From Schizophyllum amplum (taxonomy: Eukaryota > Basidiomycota > Agaricomycetes > Agaricales > Schizophyllaceae), in assembly GCA_007026445.1 (NCBI GenBank), contig VDMD01000030.1, positions 310,001 through 374,000 of the forward strand: 64,000 bases of DNA, written 5' to 3'. Of this stretch, positions 1-12,702 are shown one piece after another. Each line of letters begins with the position of its first letter. The stretch's first letter is position 1. The notes below the pieces were generated by a model, which was given only the letters and a program-made list of their open reading frames with translations, was not told where the DNA came from and made no database searches. The translations under genes and the position numbers were made by a program.

Positions 1-896
1 CGTCCCTAGAGATGGTCAATCAACAGCGCAGAATCGACAAGTGACAGGACGCACGTATTCGGAGTTTGTTCGACGGCCTCCGTCGACTCTTGAACAGCAG
101 TCCGCGCGATGGGCCTGTTGGGCACAATGAATGGGTTGTGCTCGTCCAAGACCGTCTTCGAGCCTTTAAGATTGCCCGTGGCAGTCACTTGGACGTCGTC
201 GACCCCGTCGACGGCACGGCTAGTCGAATTACCCGCACGCGCAGGCTTGATGGACTCGCGAGCCTTTGCCGCAGATATGGCCCTAGTGGGCGTGGTCGGC
301 AGACTGAGCGGAGGCCTAATGCTCGAGCGAGACCTGGCAGGTGAAAAGCGATTGCGGAGGAGCGAAGGGTCCCCGCCGAGGGATAGCCCAGGCGAGCGCG
401 CCAAGCCATGCGTGCCAGTCGCCGAGCTACGCTCAATGGGCGAGTACTCAGGGGATTGCGCGCAGTAGTTGTCTGGCGAATACCCAGTGGGGAAGCGGGG
501 GTAATTGTCGAAGCTTTCGGCCTCTGCCCAACCGATCGATGCGCCACTACCCAACGGCGGCAAGTTCTCCTGCATCGGTGAGCGAGGAAGAGGCGTGACA
601 GGCCGGAGGCGGTCGTAGAACGAAGTGTCGTCGTCGTTGGACCCTCGGAAGCCGTCACCCACATCGCCGCCTTTGTCCTCGTTGTGCGTGAACTCGGGAA
701 CATGCTGCTCAACGTGGCTACCGCCAGCGGCAGCTTCGTCATCTTCATCGTCTTGGGTATCATGGCATGGTTGGGAGGTCGTGAATGTGGCGTTGGGAGC
801 GCGTGAAGCGGCAGTGAGTTGAGTGGCTGGCTGCTTGATCGTCTTCTTGCCCTTGCGGGTCCGGGAGCTTTTCGTCTTCTTGCTCGACGCCGGCAT
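1..896 (-). CDS. Ser/Pro-rich hypothetical protein, 5' part (runs off left edge)
   Basis: I do not recognise this protein. The start codon is at 896 and the first exon reads leftward to 55. A likely intron lies at 6-54 on the minus strand: donor GTGCGT, a TTGAC branch-like site and a CTCTAG acceptor. The remaining bases 1-5 would belong to the next exon, so the gene is incomplete. The visible 280 or so residues are low-complexity and probably disordered. They open with a very basic Lys/Arg stretch (residues 5-20, a plausible nuclear localisation signal), followed by an acidic patch near residues 48-55. Ser-Pro and Thr-Pro dipeptides are frequent and could be sites for proline-directed kinases. 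No enzymatic motif is visible. A nuclear or regulatory role is only a guess from composition. Confidence 0.55.
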
Positions 897-3800
897 ATCG
901 AAGACGTTGAAGAGGACCTCTGAGTGATAGTGGTGGATGTATGAGGAAGTTTCTGTTTGTAGCGTGTCGTTCGGAATTGGTGATCCTTGCGCTTTGAGAG
1001 TCGAGTCTGTCGCTGGCGTCGTTCACGATCGTCAGGTCGACCGAATTATGCGCGCAGTGGTAGATTGCGACGCCTGGGTAGGATGGACGTGCTGGGAGGG
1101 ATGTCGTTGACCGATGAAGAAAGCCGAGGAAGGTGGCAGGCGGTAAATTCAGAAGTGGTGGAGCACGTGCGGTGAAATGCAAGACATTCGGCCGGCGTTG
1201 CCGGACGAGGGGCTATTGTTCGACTTGTTTGGCTGTCACGACACCGCGGTGTTTGGTCACAGCCGTCATTGCGCCGCTTGCGCTGGTCCGGATGTAGAAT
1301 CGTGGAAGACGTGGGCTATTCTCGAGGACGTAGGTTTCCTGCAAGGTGCCTGCGATGCGCGAGTCCGTCGATGGCGATGTTTCGGCAGGCTAGTGGGGGG
1401 TGGTGAGTCGCTGTAATGTATGGACGATATGCAGCTTACTTTGCACCCTCACAGGGCTTTATACCGACGACTTTCGCGTTCCGACCTTCTTCGAGTTGAG
1501 CATCGTTCATAGCGAGGTCATGCGCAGGCGATGGCGCTTTGTTCCCAGAACAAAGGCTCGTACCCAAAACGGTCATAAAGCGATTCGCGCGTCAGAAACT
1601 TGGTTTAGGTCGTCTCATTCGCGTTGAGGACCTTCTTGAACCGTACATGCATGTTCACAGCATGTGGACGCCCGCAGAGAACATGAGATAGGGACCCCCG
1701 GCGATCGAAGAGGTCCTGAGGTGGGGTTAGGGTTGGGATTTCGGGCGTTGCACATGTTGTTTGCGCACCAAAGGTTTCTGTAAGTCCCAAATCTCTTGCA
1801 CGGGTCCTGTTTGTTGACCAGATACACCGAGAGATCATGGGTATATGTATCAGCGACGCTGCCTATGTGTGGGGGGTTTTGCGCCTTGATACTAGGTCGG
1901 TTAGCAGACCGTCCGCGCGGGTGGCATGGACACCCCAGCCGTCTTCGGTGCATCACTTGACTCGACATCTTCAGCGCAAGCGGACATACCCTGTCTATTC
2001 CATGAACAACCGCCGCGAGGCTTCATTTCTTCGTGAGCTGCGATGACAACGCGTGAGCTACCGTTCGCCTTCCTAGCTGCACACTCTTCTCCCAGCAAGT
2101 TACTATTGGCCGGTGTTATCAAGCTAAGCATGAGAGCCCATGCCATCTGTGTCACGGCGCCTTGCTCGAAAAGAAAAGACTCGACCCTGTTTGCGAGAAA
2201 TTATGGCGGTATGGATCCTGGAAGGCATCTCGCCGTCGGAACGCTTCGCGGACTGTAAGTGCAATGTTCGCCCCTTTGAGTGTATATTCACTGACCCTGC
2301 TTCTCCTCACGTTGACAGTAAGCGGAGTCGCGCCACCATCAAAAGCGCAACTATGCCTTTCGGTGAGATGGTTGGTCGACCGCTTGGTGCGGGCCGAACG
2401 TGAAGTCGTTCTCGCATATGAGGCAGGCCTTCCGCCAGCCATGAGCTCTACATCAGAGCGGATCCTTTGTTGGTGCATTAGGTCGGGTGATAGCTGTGGG
2501 CGGCTTCATGGCTTTGATGGCGCGATGACTGCGGGGCAAAGTGGGCAAGTACTTTGCTTGTCGTTCGTTTCTACTACTCACCTGATTGCACAGTTCTCTT
2601 ATCCACGAGCTCTGGAAACGATGCGCCGACGCGGACAGGGAGGGTCATGCAGGGACGAGATGATGCTCGGTGGCTATGTGGTGTGCGTCGGGAAGTAACC
2701 TTCTTGCAGCGTCTATCCACCGACTTTCTAGTTCCTGGACCAGCGCGCTGAAGGGAGGCTGTACAACGCCGGAGGTCGTTCATGTATATTGGAGTTGCCT
2801 CTGGCGAGGGACGGACCCGGATGGTCAGCAAGCAGTCTTGCGCTCGGGGCTCGGAGGTGCACACCTTGGTTTCCTCTAGTCTTTCCTCCTCTCCCGTGCT
2901 TACTGCTTCACCATACATTATGCAGAGGACTTACAAGGACGCACCGAGAGGTGCACAAGAGGCCTCTGAACGTCCCTTTCGTTATGCGCGCAGCACGTTC
3001 CGATTTAGGCGTTCAATTCAACTTGATCGTCGGTCCTCCGCGTCGTCCCCTCGTCCCGGAACGAGCGCACATTCACAACGGCGCACTTCCTTTGAAGAGT
3101 CGGTGAACGGGATCGCGCAGACTGGGACAGGGGTCATGGGAGGTGTACGAGCATTATGCGCACACCGTCTACTCGATGCCACATCTTCCTAGCTAGCTAC
3201 CTGTACCTCTGTCAGATATATGGATTGTAGGATTGTCTTGAGTACTCACTTAGATATATTCTTCGCTACATGCAGCGTGCGCCATGCAGGTGCAGACTCC
3301 ATCCCACGGAGTGGCGACGCCGCTTTCTTTCGCCGCGCTGTAGGGCGTCTCTCGAGTCCTTGAAGCGCGTCTCTCTGCCCTCCAATAGGCCTCACCCAGG
3401 GGCATTACAGCTCCCCGCCATGAACAGAGCTCTCTCGGTGCTGGGGGTGATGGGGAGATGTGACTTTTCTGGCCCTTTCAGCCCGTTTTGGCAGTGTTTG
3501 CCTCTTGTTCTCGACCATCACCATGTTTTCGACGGGTCATCTTTATCGTGTATGCCTATGGACAGCGTTCACCTGGCCTCGCTGCTAATCATTCAAGTGA
3601 TGTATTGCTAGCATACAGGCCGAACTGCTGTCTGCTCAAAAGGCCGATTGGGCACCCGTACGAGCGCTTGCTCATGACGCCGACTACCCTCTGAATTCCG
3701 GGTTCCCCTGCCCGCTTTATGCTTCAACTCTTGGTCGGAACCCTTCACCGCCCAATAGGACCGTCATCTGCGGAACGTACACCCCCGCACCTCAGGGAAT

Positions 3801-5370
3801 GAAAGCTCCGCCTACGGACGTGCGGACTAACGCCCCAGAGAGATCGCTGTTCTCTGCCGTGCTATAGTTCAGTATCGAGGTGCGCTACTATTATTGCCCT
3901 CAGAGATTGCGCTAACAGCTTCAGGTGACTACCCAGCCCAGCAAGGCGCGCGGATTGAAGGCCGCTTCAGCTACCGGACTCCTTCATGCTCAAGACACGT
4001 GTCGACTATCTACAATGCGCATCGACTTCGACCTTTGGATTGCATACCTTCCCTTCCCATCATCTCACCGGAACTCTGCCCATGGACGCTTGTTCTCATC
4101 CCGCACGAACCCGAGGCAGCTTCCCGCTCACGCAAACTCAAGGCCATCTTCGCTCGGACGGCGGAGCTTTGCCGTCTGGCCACCCTGCTTCAAGCCCTTC
4201 GACTGCTTTCGACTTTCCGATTTCGACTGCTTTCTATCTCCTACTTACGACTGCTCATGCACCTGGCTGTTGCGTCTATATGGCAACACTTTCCGGCAGC
4301 TGACCCAGCATTCGGCGACGAACCGACGGGTGTTTACGAACAGGACCCTCTTCCGTTGCTTCATGCGCCTTGCTATCTTTCTTTATACCCGGTATCCGCC
4401 AGTCTATACTCAATTGTCCTACGTACGTAGGAAGAATATGCGATTCGAAATGAATACATGCCGTTCATCCTCGTATTCCCCTCCGTTGTCGCTCGACTGG
4501 ACCACAATCAGTGCACTGTATAGGTCTGGAGACTCACAATATGGCCTGCAGATGTCATCGTGCAGGTCTTGGACGTTGGACCTGGGGCTACCTGTCGGAC
4601 GGCTTGTGAGTCCACTTCACTGCATCTACCTGCCGCGAAGCTGCTCCGTGAGTCAATGAGCTCATCCCTTGTGTCGGTCCTCACCACGACTGCCAGTTCG
4701 ACGATCACCACATCCCGGCGATGCCGTCCAGCTCGCCCACGACCCCTCAGCAATTGCTTCAGCACGGTGACATGTCCCGCGGAGTCGTCGATGAGCGGCG
4801 TGACGACGTCGGACGGACGGTTCACCACGGTACCATGCGCGACGTCGGCAGCGACCAGCATCGCTGGGTCGAACGCACCAGTATCATCGGGTTCGGCGGC
4901 GGGGTGACAAGCGTCATCGCGCTGAATGCACTGCTGGTCACCAGCGTCGTCGGGTCGGTGGCGACCGTTATCGCATCGAGCGAGCCTGTCACCAGCGTCT
5001 TCACCTCGAATGGGCAGGTGCCGAGTGCTTCGTGAAGGTCAGCAGCGCGCTATGCACGTCCAACGTTGGCGACGAGCGCGATGTTCAGGACTTCGGGCGT
5101 GACGATGGACTGCTTCGTGGAGGTGCCATGCGCGACGAGCACCAGTGCGAAAGCCTGATACAACTTGTACTGCAGTAGATGAGTACTAGTAGCGTGGAAA
5201 TCAAAGAAGCTCTATCAGTATTGTTATGTGCAAAACTGTTGGAAGATATAGATCATGATACAAGTTCGGGCGTTACATCCGTACAAGGTCGAACTGCGAA
5301 GAAGAATAGGTAAACGTGATCAAGTTGGTGGCTAGTCATGCACTTGCGTAGATGTCTCGTCCTCCGCGGC
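897..5370. other. Long stretch without a recognisable gene
   Basis: No open frame here has a recognisable domain or a coherent chain of exons. The longest frames (2162-2698 and the overlapping frames at 3894-4430 and 3925-4659, all plus) have amino-acid compositions typical of chance frames in GC-rich DNA, and they overlap each other. The first 300 bp presumably hold the promoter of the leftmost minus-strand gene. Near 4850-5030 there is a loose quasi-repeat of phrases such as ACCAGCGTC and TCATCG, which gives a repetitive Thr/Leu/Val frame on the minus strand. It may be a decayed repeat. I cannot name anything else here. Confidence 0.5.
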
Positions 5371-8300
5371 CTATTCCTCCTCGGCCTCCTCCTGTTTCTT
5401 GGCAGCGTCTTTCGCCTTCGCCTCCTCCTCCCGCTTTATAACCTTGGATAGCTCGACCGCTTCCTTATACTGCTTGTTAACAGCCTGCCACTCAGCTGTC
5501 TGCCTCTGCTGATGCATCGTCCAGTCGAACTGGCTGGGATCCGCTCGCCAGGCGGCCTGAAACTTCTCCTTGTCGAACTGCTCGACGACCTTCGGGACGT
5601 AGCGCTCGCGGAGAAGAACAAGGAACGTAGCAAAGCGGATCATGGCAGACGAGTCTGCAAGGTCCCATTCGGGACAGTTGGTATCGATGATATGGTGGAG
5701 CACGTCGATCTGTAGAGCTCAGTGAGACTTGTGAAGAAGACCTACAGAAGGATACGCACCTTTTCTTGATTCGCAGTCCACTTAGGGTCCCCCTTTTTGG
5801 CCCAAGCACATAGCAGTCGGCCCTTCGATCCCACCGTAGCGACGGCGAAGACAACGACATTGAACATTCCGATAGCGGCATAGAAGCTGATAGCGGCAAG
5901 GAGGTAGAACCTCGCTTGGTTCATGCCTTGAGAAGGCGATGCCTGACCTCGCTTATATTCGAAATATATAATCGGTAGGTTGAGCGCTGAACGCGGAGGT
6001 TAGTGTCTGGTAACATGAGCCGCACATCCGAAATGATGAACGCACACATCAGCTCGTGTCCCGACTCCTGCTCCAAAGCCTTAGGCAAAGGTTCGCTGTC
6101 CGTAACGGGGGGAGCGGGAGCACCGGTCTTCACAGCAGTGGGAGCTGAGGTTGTGGCTAAGCGCGATGACTGCCGCTTCGGAGGCTGCGCGGTTGTCGTG
6201 CGCTCGATTGTAGGGTCAGAAGCCGTGTTCGACGCGGTAGAATGGATCAGGCTTGCGATGTGGTCTGTGGGCCCGCTAAGTCGTAATACAGTAGAAGACA
6301 CGAAGTAACAACATACGATCAGGGCCCAGCGTCGCCATAATTTCACGGGCATCTTCGAGAAGACTTGTCGGTGGCTTGACCGCCTTGGGAGACTCGTCGG
6401 GCTCGTCGACCTTTGCAGCGCTAGCCCAGGCCTTCGGCTCCACCGCTTGACCGATGACTGCAAAATCTTTGATTGTTTTGAGTTTGTCGTCAGTCTGGCG
6501 CTTCGATGCCTTTTGCAACTCGAATGCGGCAGGAACTTCGGCGAAGGCGACTGCGTCGCAGACCCCGTATTCGAAGTTACCAATGGCACGCACTTCGACA
6601 TTATGCTTCGCGGCCTCCAGCGTGTGGTCACGTTTCTGCATTGTCCCCCTTGCAATACCAAGACGCCCGGTTCTCGCATTGACGAGATCGGAATGTCCCT
6701 GCGAATACGCTTTCAGTTTGTCTATAGCATGTGTCCTGAGGACATTGAGCCGTTCCCTGTCGGGATGATCCAGAGGGACTGTTGGGAGTGACTTGACCGC
6801 CTTCGCAGCATTGTAGGGTATTGCAACGAAGTCCCTCTGGTCGTCAAAGTAAAAGCTGAACTGATTATGTATCCCCGTGTTACAATCTTCCCGGCGCGTC
6901 ATCTCGAAGACGATGTTTTTTGGGAGCGGGGTTTGTCGCTCAAGCCTGGGACAAGTTCACTCAACGTTCAAGGCCGGTGATGACGAAAATGGGAATACTG
7001 ACCGGTGGTGCAACTTGTAGCCCTGCTCTACGCTGCGCATGTATTCAGCGATGACAGCATCCCAAGCGTGCCTGGCTTCGGCTTCGGTCGAGTCCCAGAC
7101 GAGGAGATTCCCGCGCCTTACTTCTCCAGACACGTGCAGGACATATGGTAGCTTCTCAACAAGCAGCGATCGCTCTTGGCTGGTGAGCTCGGTCAAGAGA
7201 GAGGCACCGCTGAAGTGACGAATCGCCTGCTCGACAGCAAGCTCCTCGTGATGCTTCTTCCACGATGCAAAGTTGTCTCCCTGCTTGAGATGAGACAGGC
7301 AGCACGGACGTAAAATGAAGCTACTGACTGAGAACGTAGAAAAGGTAGCGCCCGGCGTCGTCAACCGCTCGAAATTCAGGTTTGCGACATCAAACTTGTG
7401 TTCGCAGTTGGTAAACCCGTTGTGTTTATCTTGAGGAACGGGCTATGGGCGCCACAGTAAAATATCAGTTGCATGTCTGCCCAATAGCGTGAACGACTCA
7501 CAAGAAAATCACAGAGGGATGGTAGAAGGACTGTTTTGTGGATGAATTCGAGTGCTCCACCGGGGTTCATAGTCCCTTCCTTCATATACCGCGGGGGGTA
7601 TGAGCCGAAGACCACACCGCGGTCGCACAAGATCTCCTCCGAGAGAGTAACCTTCTGCTGGTCATCATCCCCTTCGCCCTGGCCTGTCTTCCTAGAAGTT
7701 TCGCTGGGCTCCTTGGCGGCGCTGGGAGGTATGCATCAGTCGATACAGAGGGCTACACAGTCAGAACCTACGTAGACGCGCTTTTCTTATATCTTGCGAC
7801 TTCCCTGAGCAAAACGATAAGTGAAAAAAGCCAAATTTAGTTCAGCAACACGTTGTACGCACTGAACCATGGGCGCTTCTCTGTTGGATATAGTCAGTAC
7901 TCACGCGATAGGGAAATAATAAACCTTACTTTGTTAGCCTTGCCTGCAGTGCGGACGAGAAGGCTGCCGCGTCAGTGCTGTGACCAAGTGAGTCACGGCC
8001 AGAATCATACATTGAACCGCGTACCTTGTGGAGGAGGAACCAGAACTACTGTTCGCTCGGGTAACCCTCTCTGGAATTCTGCAGAGCGCGTCAGTCAATG
8101 TGAAGACCTTTGTGCCCTGACGAGACGGACGCTGATCGTTGTGAAGATTTGGGCGGCATGACGAAGGTGAAAGTGGCGGAGCAACAACGGCCACTGCATC
8201 TTATAAAGAGCCAAAGCGCGGAAGATAAGGAAACTCACTCGTATTGGTCCAACCATTGGGCGACGCGCACATGACAGGAAGAGTCGCCAATGGTCCCGGC

Positions 8301-9580
8301 CTCCCGTACGAGGTCTACTCGCCAATCTCTATTGTCCGCGGCGAGAAGAGAGCGCAGAGTATCGGCGGTATGCTCGGCGGCTGCGTGAGCGCATGCATCT
8401 ATGGCTTCGCGAAGGGAAAGCAAGAAGATAGTCAACGCCCACATAGACCCGGGGTCAGAAACATCGAAAACGCCGAGCCCATGATCCTGATTTTGAGATG
8501 GACTCGCATGCCGCGACATGTGCCAAAAGCTGGGCGAAGAGAGCGTGAGACGTAAGCTAAGAGGTGCAATCGGTCGACGTACACATAGATGAGAGGGATG
8601 CGGCTCGAGCCAGCCAATGATAAGTCGTAGAAGGTGACTCTTCCGGATGAACGCGAAGCCAAGCAGAGGCTCGTGAACGCCGAAGACGCGGCGTTGCATT
8701 AGCGCGCTGCACATGAGAGCGTATATTGAGTCTTCTTCCGCAATGCACAGAAGCGCAAAAGGCACGCGACTATGAGACCGATGAGGCGAGAGCAAGTGTG
8801 CGTTCGAGAACGGATGCCTCCAATCGTCAGGTTGGATCATCAATGCTTCAAATGAGGTGCCGTCTTGTGCGGGCGCAGAACGCTTGCTCGCAGTTGCGGA
8901 GTTGCGTTCGGCACGTTTTTTCCCAGCAGCAGTGCCGGGAAGATCGGTCGGCTGTGCGCCATCGCCAAGGGGTCGCTCTTCTCCAGGGACTTCGCCTTCG
9001 GACTCCACTGGCAAGTCGTCTAGTAGCGCGACAGGAGCCGTCAGGATAGCCGTAGCACGGCTGAGAGCCGGAAGCAAGCAGGTGCAGGGGTCGTCAAACT
9101 GGCAAGGGTAGGTCGCCGTGGCATACGTGGGTTCAAAGCTGCAGCACGGTCAGTGACTTTCGGGGCAAGAGACGTGTACGCACTGTAGCACTGTATCAGG
9201 CAGCACGTTCTGGAGAATTTCTGGAACGACGGGACCTAGGATTGTCGTATGCGAGTCGCGCCCCAGATGTGGCAGACTGTCTTCGTCCGCAATCTGGGAG
9301 CGCATTCGCTCAACCGCTTTGGCAGCGACCATTATAGAAGTACACATCGCGTGTAGGGTGTCGTTGGACTGCCATGGGGAACACTTTCAGCATTGACCTA
9401 ACCTAGTGTAGCCTCGAGACTTACGTCTATAACCACTCGTTGAAAGTCATCCATATTTTCCTGGATAAGGGCGAGGGAGCGTGTAAGATTGTGAGTGACG
9501 GAAGGCCATTCTTCCGGCGCGTTAATAATGTGCGGTTTCACGGGCGTGCCTATAGGCTGCTGAAATGCCCCGTCCGTCAT
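5371..9580 (-). CDS. Large many-exon orphan protein (about 1,100 aa)
   Basis: I do not recognise the family. A consistent chain of exons can be followed on the minus strand: 9425-9580 (start codon 9580), 9184-9368, 8239-9138, small exons between about 8090 and 7740, 7502 to about 7735, 7003-7442 (perhaps with a further 48-bp intron), 6317-6945, 6026-6264, 5760-5942 and 5371-5709 (stop). Most junctions have GTGAGT, GTGCGT, GTATGT or GTAAGT donors and preserve frame. Notable pieces are a hydrophobic stretch in exon 3 (VPFALLCIAEEDSIYALM), a His/Cys-containing segment (DKHNGFTNCEHKFD) near 7400, a hydrophobic segment (YLLAAISFYAAIGMFNVVVF) near 5890 and a Lys/Glu-rich C-terminus. The small exons around 7.7-8.1 kb are uncertain: one junction does not keep phase in my model. 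An alternative model would split off 5371-5924 as a separate 167-residue protein. However, a 3' splice site at 5943 joins it in frame, so I prefer one gene. Confidence 0.6.
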
Positions 9581-10127
9581 GGTGGTTGTGGTTGAGAATT
9601 GAGGTGCGCTTCATCCACGTGGCCATGAAGCGGTCCGCCACTGATGCGATTCAACCGCATCAAGTCACGTGTACTTATGAAAAGTGACTGAGCGCAAGTC
9701 ACTGTCAGCCAGTACTCACTGAACCTATGGAACCTTTGTCTGAGTAAAGCCATTTTCTATATAGCCTGATACCTGCGTTGTACGAGGTGAGGGACACGCC
9801 GCGACCTCGCCGAGGAGAAAATGAAATGGTGCCGTCCGTCCTCGTAATCCTCCTTCATCCTCACTCAGATCAGTCGTACAATAGCCATTCACCTGTCTAA
9901 ATATCTACAGAATGTCATGAGACTGTCGCCGCGCCACAAACCGCGCGCGCGCCGCGGGCCTCGTCGTGGGAAGCGGGCGTGACATAGTCATGCGATATTT
10001 ATGTTCTGTCACAATATCCAAAAACGGATAATCGAAATTTTTCTCCTTAACCTGCTCTCATCTCCCGGTCATCTCTTCTTCCCTTTCCGTTTCCCTCCTT
10101 CTTCTGCTATACATACGCCGACAAGCA
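9581..10127. promoter_or_regulatory. Intergenic region, probable promoter of the orphan gene
   Basis: About 550 bp with no coding signal. It lies upstream of the minus-strand orphan gene and probably also upstream of a doubtful plus-strand gene starting near 10128. The right half is pyrimidine-rich (CT tracts at about 10040-10110), as is common just upstream of fungal transcription starts. No specific binding site is claimed. Confidence 0.35.
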
Positions 10128-10529
10128 ATGCCACAGAATCATCTTGATCAGGTCGCAGCCGACATATGTCATGCAGACTTGACGATATAATTTTCAGCGA
10201 CATCGCAAGCTTTGCAGGACTCGACGCGTTCTTCGACTCGGAGGTCCTCGCATTCAGTTCGGGCTCTGCCCTCCTCCTCTTCAGGCTATGTTACCTTCTC
10301 ATGGGATGCGCTCTCTACTCCTCTTTCCGTCGTAAGCCGTCCTCATACACCCATCCTCGCCACGATCGCTTCTCTTCACACTCAATACACCTTTCTACAG
10401 GCTACCAGCCACCCCTCGCCTCATTCCCCTACATCTTATACGCATATCCCCAACCTGTCTATCGCGCAATGTCGTACCCCTCATTTGTCTCTTTTTTCCT
10501 ATCTCTCTCATTTCGCACCACAATAATAC
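10128..10529 (+). CDS. Doubtful small Ser/Thr/Pro-rich protein gene
   Basis: A start codon at 10128 follows a CT-rich leader. It can be joined to downstream reading by a short intron (about 10168-10197) and a second one at 10334-10400 with donor GTAAGC and acceptor CTACAG. The result ends near 10526. The product would be Ser/Thr/Arg-rich (for example DSTRSSTRRSSHSVRALPSS) and about 110-120 residues long, with no known domain. The first intron is not well supported, and a second open frame overlaps it (10166-10831), so the frame choice is open. The sequence up to about 10880 could hold more exons. It might also be a leader or non-coding transcript. Confidence 0.25.
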
Positions 10530-11322
10530 CAGGACCCCGACGCGCACGCCGCCACGCGCGGGGCCCGTTATCCTTTGTGGAAGATCGAGCTTCTCACAGG
10601 CGTCTCGTATATTCGTGCACGGCGTATGTGCTCCACGCCGTGTTCGCAGTTTGGGGACGTACATTACTCAGTGCACTTCCATCCCTTCATCCCCCGTTGC
10701 GCCATCTTGCTGCGTCTACAGGGCAGCGCCAGTTTGCTATATGTTCGTTTTCTCGCACGGCTGAAGTTGCGTCTCTCGGATCTCCACTTTACATATTCCG
10801 CTGTCTATTGTGTTCTAGACATGGTAGTTAGATTTGTTGGTTCAATGAGAGCATTCCCTCCCGCCGTCCATGGTGCTGAGACTTGAGTATTGTATCTGGA
10901 TCTGAGCGGCTGTTGCAAAGGCCTCCACGGTCTACGTACGCAAAAGCGAAGCTGGGAACCGCGTCGTCGGCGTTCATCCACGTGATCGTGTCCCTCCTTC
11001 CCTGACACTGACAGTGACGCGCCGCGGCGGATTGCGAAGGAGGACAAATGGGCGGACAATGACCCCGATCTTACTCAGTCATGGTGCGATCCTCCAAGTC
11101 TGCAGACTCTGCCGCAGCCCCTGGCCTCCTCTATGGCTCTTAGCTCCGGCGTCCACCATTCTCCGTTTTTCCTTGCACTTCCTGTCCTTTCCTTGACCTA
11201 AATTCATAAAAGCTGCATTCCTTGAAGTTCCCCTAGGACTTCTAATTGTCACCTTCGCGCCACAGGCGAACGAAAAGCTTGAGGCATAATATCGCTACGC
11301 TCCACGCCCTTTAACGACAGTC
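10530..11322. other. Intergenic region upstream of the PQ-loop gene
   Basis: No recognised gene. An open frame at 10575-10886 (plus) has no recognisable domain. The stretch nearest 11323 contains CT-rich blocks and probably includes the promoter and leader of the PQ-loop gene. Confidence 0.35.
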
Positions 11323-12702
11323 ATGCCCGCGAACGCGGCTGCTGAGAATGCCTTGGGGACGATGGGTGCGTAGCTTGCACTTGCTGATGTGCACGTCACT
11401 GATGCCTTCCCTGCAGGCGTTGTGTGCTGGTGCATCCAGCTCGCACCGCAGATCTGGAAGAGCTACCATGAAAAGTCAACGAAGGGACTGTCACCCTGGC
11501 TAGCGTGCGGACAACCCCTTTCCTCTCTGGCTCGCGTTATGCTCACGATCGCGTGCATTCAGGTTCCTGTGGACGATCTCTGCACCCTTTCTCGGCACAT
11601 ACTGCATCGTGCAGAAGCTCAACATCCCCCTCATCCTTCAGCCGCAACTTTTCGGCGTTCTCTGCTCTATATCCTGGGGACAGGTGCGTCACTTTCCCCT
11701 TCTCTTTCCCCTTTATCCTGCGCATCGCAGGCCACTCACCTCGTCCCCCACCCGCAGTGTCTCTACTACACCCCGGGCACCTACAGCCGCAAGCGCACTG
11801 TGCTCATTACGGTCGGGCTACTCGCCATCATGGCCGGCTTTGAGGCCGGCATGGTCTACGCCATCCGCCCCGCGTACGAGGGTGGGAATATGGCGCCCGT
11901 GCGCTTCTTCGGCATCATGAGCAGCGTGATCATCTCCGTCGCGCTCCTGCCACAGTACTGGGAAATTTACAAGCATAAAGAGGTCATCGGGATATCCATC
12001 CCATTCATGTTGATCGATCTGCTTGGAGGTGTGTTCATGCTTTCCCCAAGGCCGTTTGAGCGTCCGAAGCGCGAATTTGCACCTGTAGTCGTCCCACTAT
12101 GCTGTAACTGACGCGGTTCCCCCTTACAGGCGTGTTCTCGGACCTCTCCCTCGCCTTTGCGCCGAAGTTCGACGTGATCGCTGGCGTTACATATAGCTTG
12201 GTCGTCGTACGTGCATTCATCTTTATTCCTCATCTCGCGCCTGCAGTTCACCAATTCAATTCGCCTGCCTTCCCCATCTCACTCCGCCTGCCTTCCCCAT
12301 CTCAATTCGCCTGCAATTACCCATCTCAATCCACTGATGATGTGCGCATTACAGCTGCTCGACGGGCTGGTGATCCTCGCCGCACTCATCCTCAACCCGC
12401 TGGCTCGCCGGCGGCGAAGGAGAGAGCAGGCTGAACGCGACGCGGAGGAGCTGGCGGGGCGCGACGCGGAGGAATTGGCGGGGCGCGCGACCGACTCAGC
12501 TGGGCGCGCGACCGACTCAGCTCAGCGGTCGGTGGACGAGCGGAATACGGACGGGAGGATGATGGACGAGCGGACGACAGATCAGCGGGCAGGGAGCGCG
12601 GCGCCTGCAGCAAATCAGGCTGAAAAGAGACCGTCTGGAGAGCGTGGTTCTTTGTCCAATGGGGCTACCAGATTCCCGGTGGTCGATGTAGAAAAGCAGT
12701 GA
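11323..12702 (+). CDS. PQ-loop repeat membrane protein
   Basis: Six exons give a 315-residue protein: 11323-11365, 11417-11504, 11563-11683, 11758-12028, 12130-12206 and 12355-12702. All junctions keep frame and use GT-AG borders. Two PQ-loop motifs are visible. The first is at about residues 20-42 (LAPQIWKSYHEKSTKGLSPW, PQ at 25-26). The second is at about 145-172 (ALLPQYWEIYKHKEVIGISI, PQ at 149-150). Several hydrophobic helices surround them, as expected for the seven-helix family that includes lysosomal/vacuolar cationic amino-acid exporters (Ypq/PQLC2) and related fungal proteins. After the last helix (LLDGLVILAALILNPL) comes a hydrophilic tail of about 100 residues with an Arg cluster and short internal repeats (DAEELAGR, ATDSAGR). 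Substrate and membrane cannot be read from the sequence; vacuolar amino-acid transport is the family-based guess. The last intron carries a short CT-rich tandem repeat. Confidence 0.85.

Noticed and set aside
3894..4659. Overlapping open frames of 178 and 244 codons
   Set aside because: Two overlapping frames on the same strand, no domain, no splice pattern and composition of chance frames.
5371..5924. Separate 167-residue membrane protein gene
   Set aside because: Its start codon overlaps the end of the upstream frame, and an acceptor at 5943 joins it in frame to the larger gene; kept as an alternative only.
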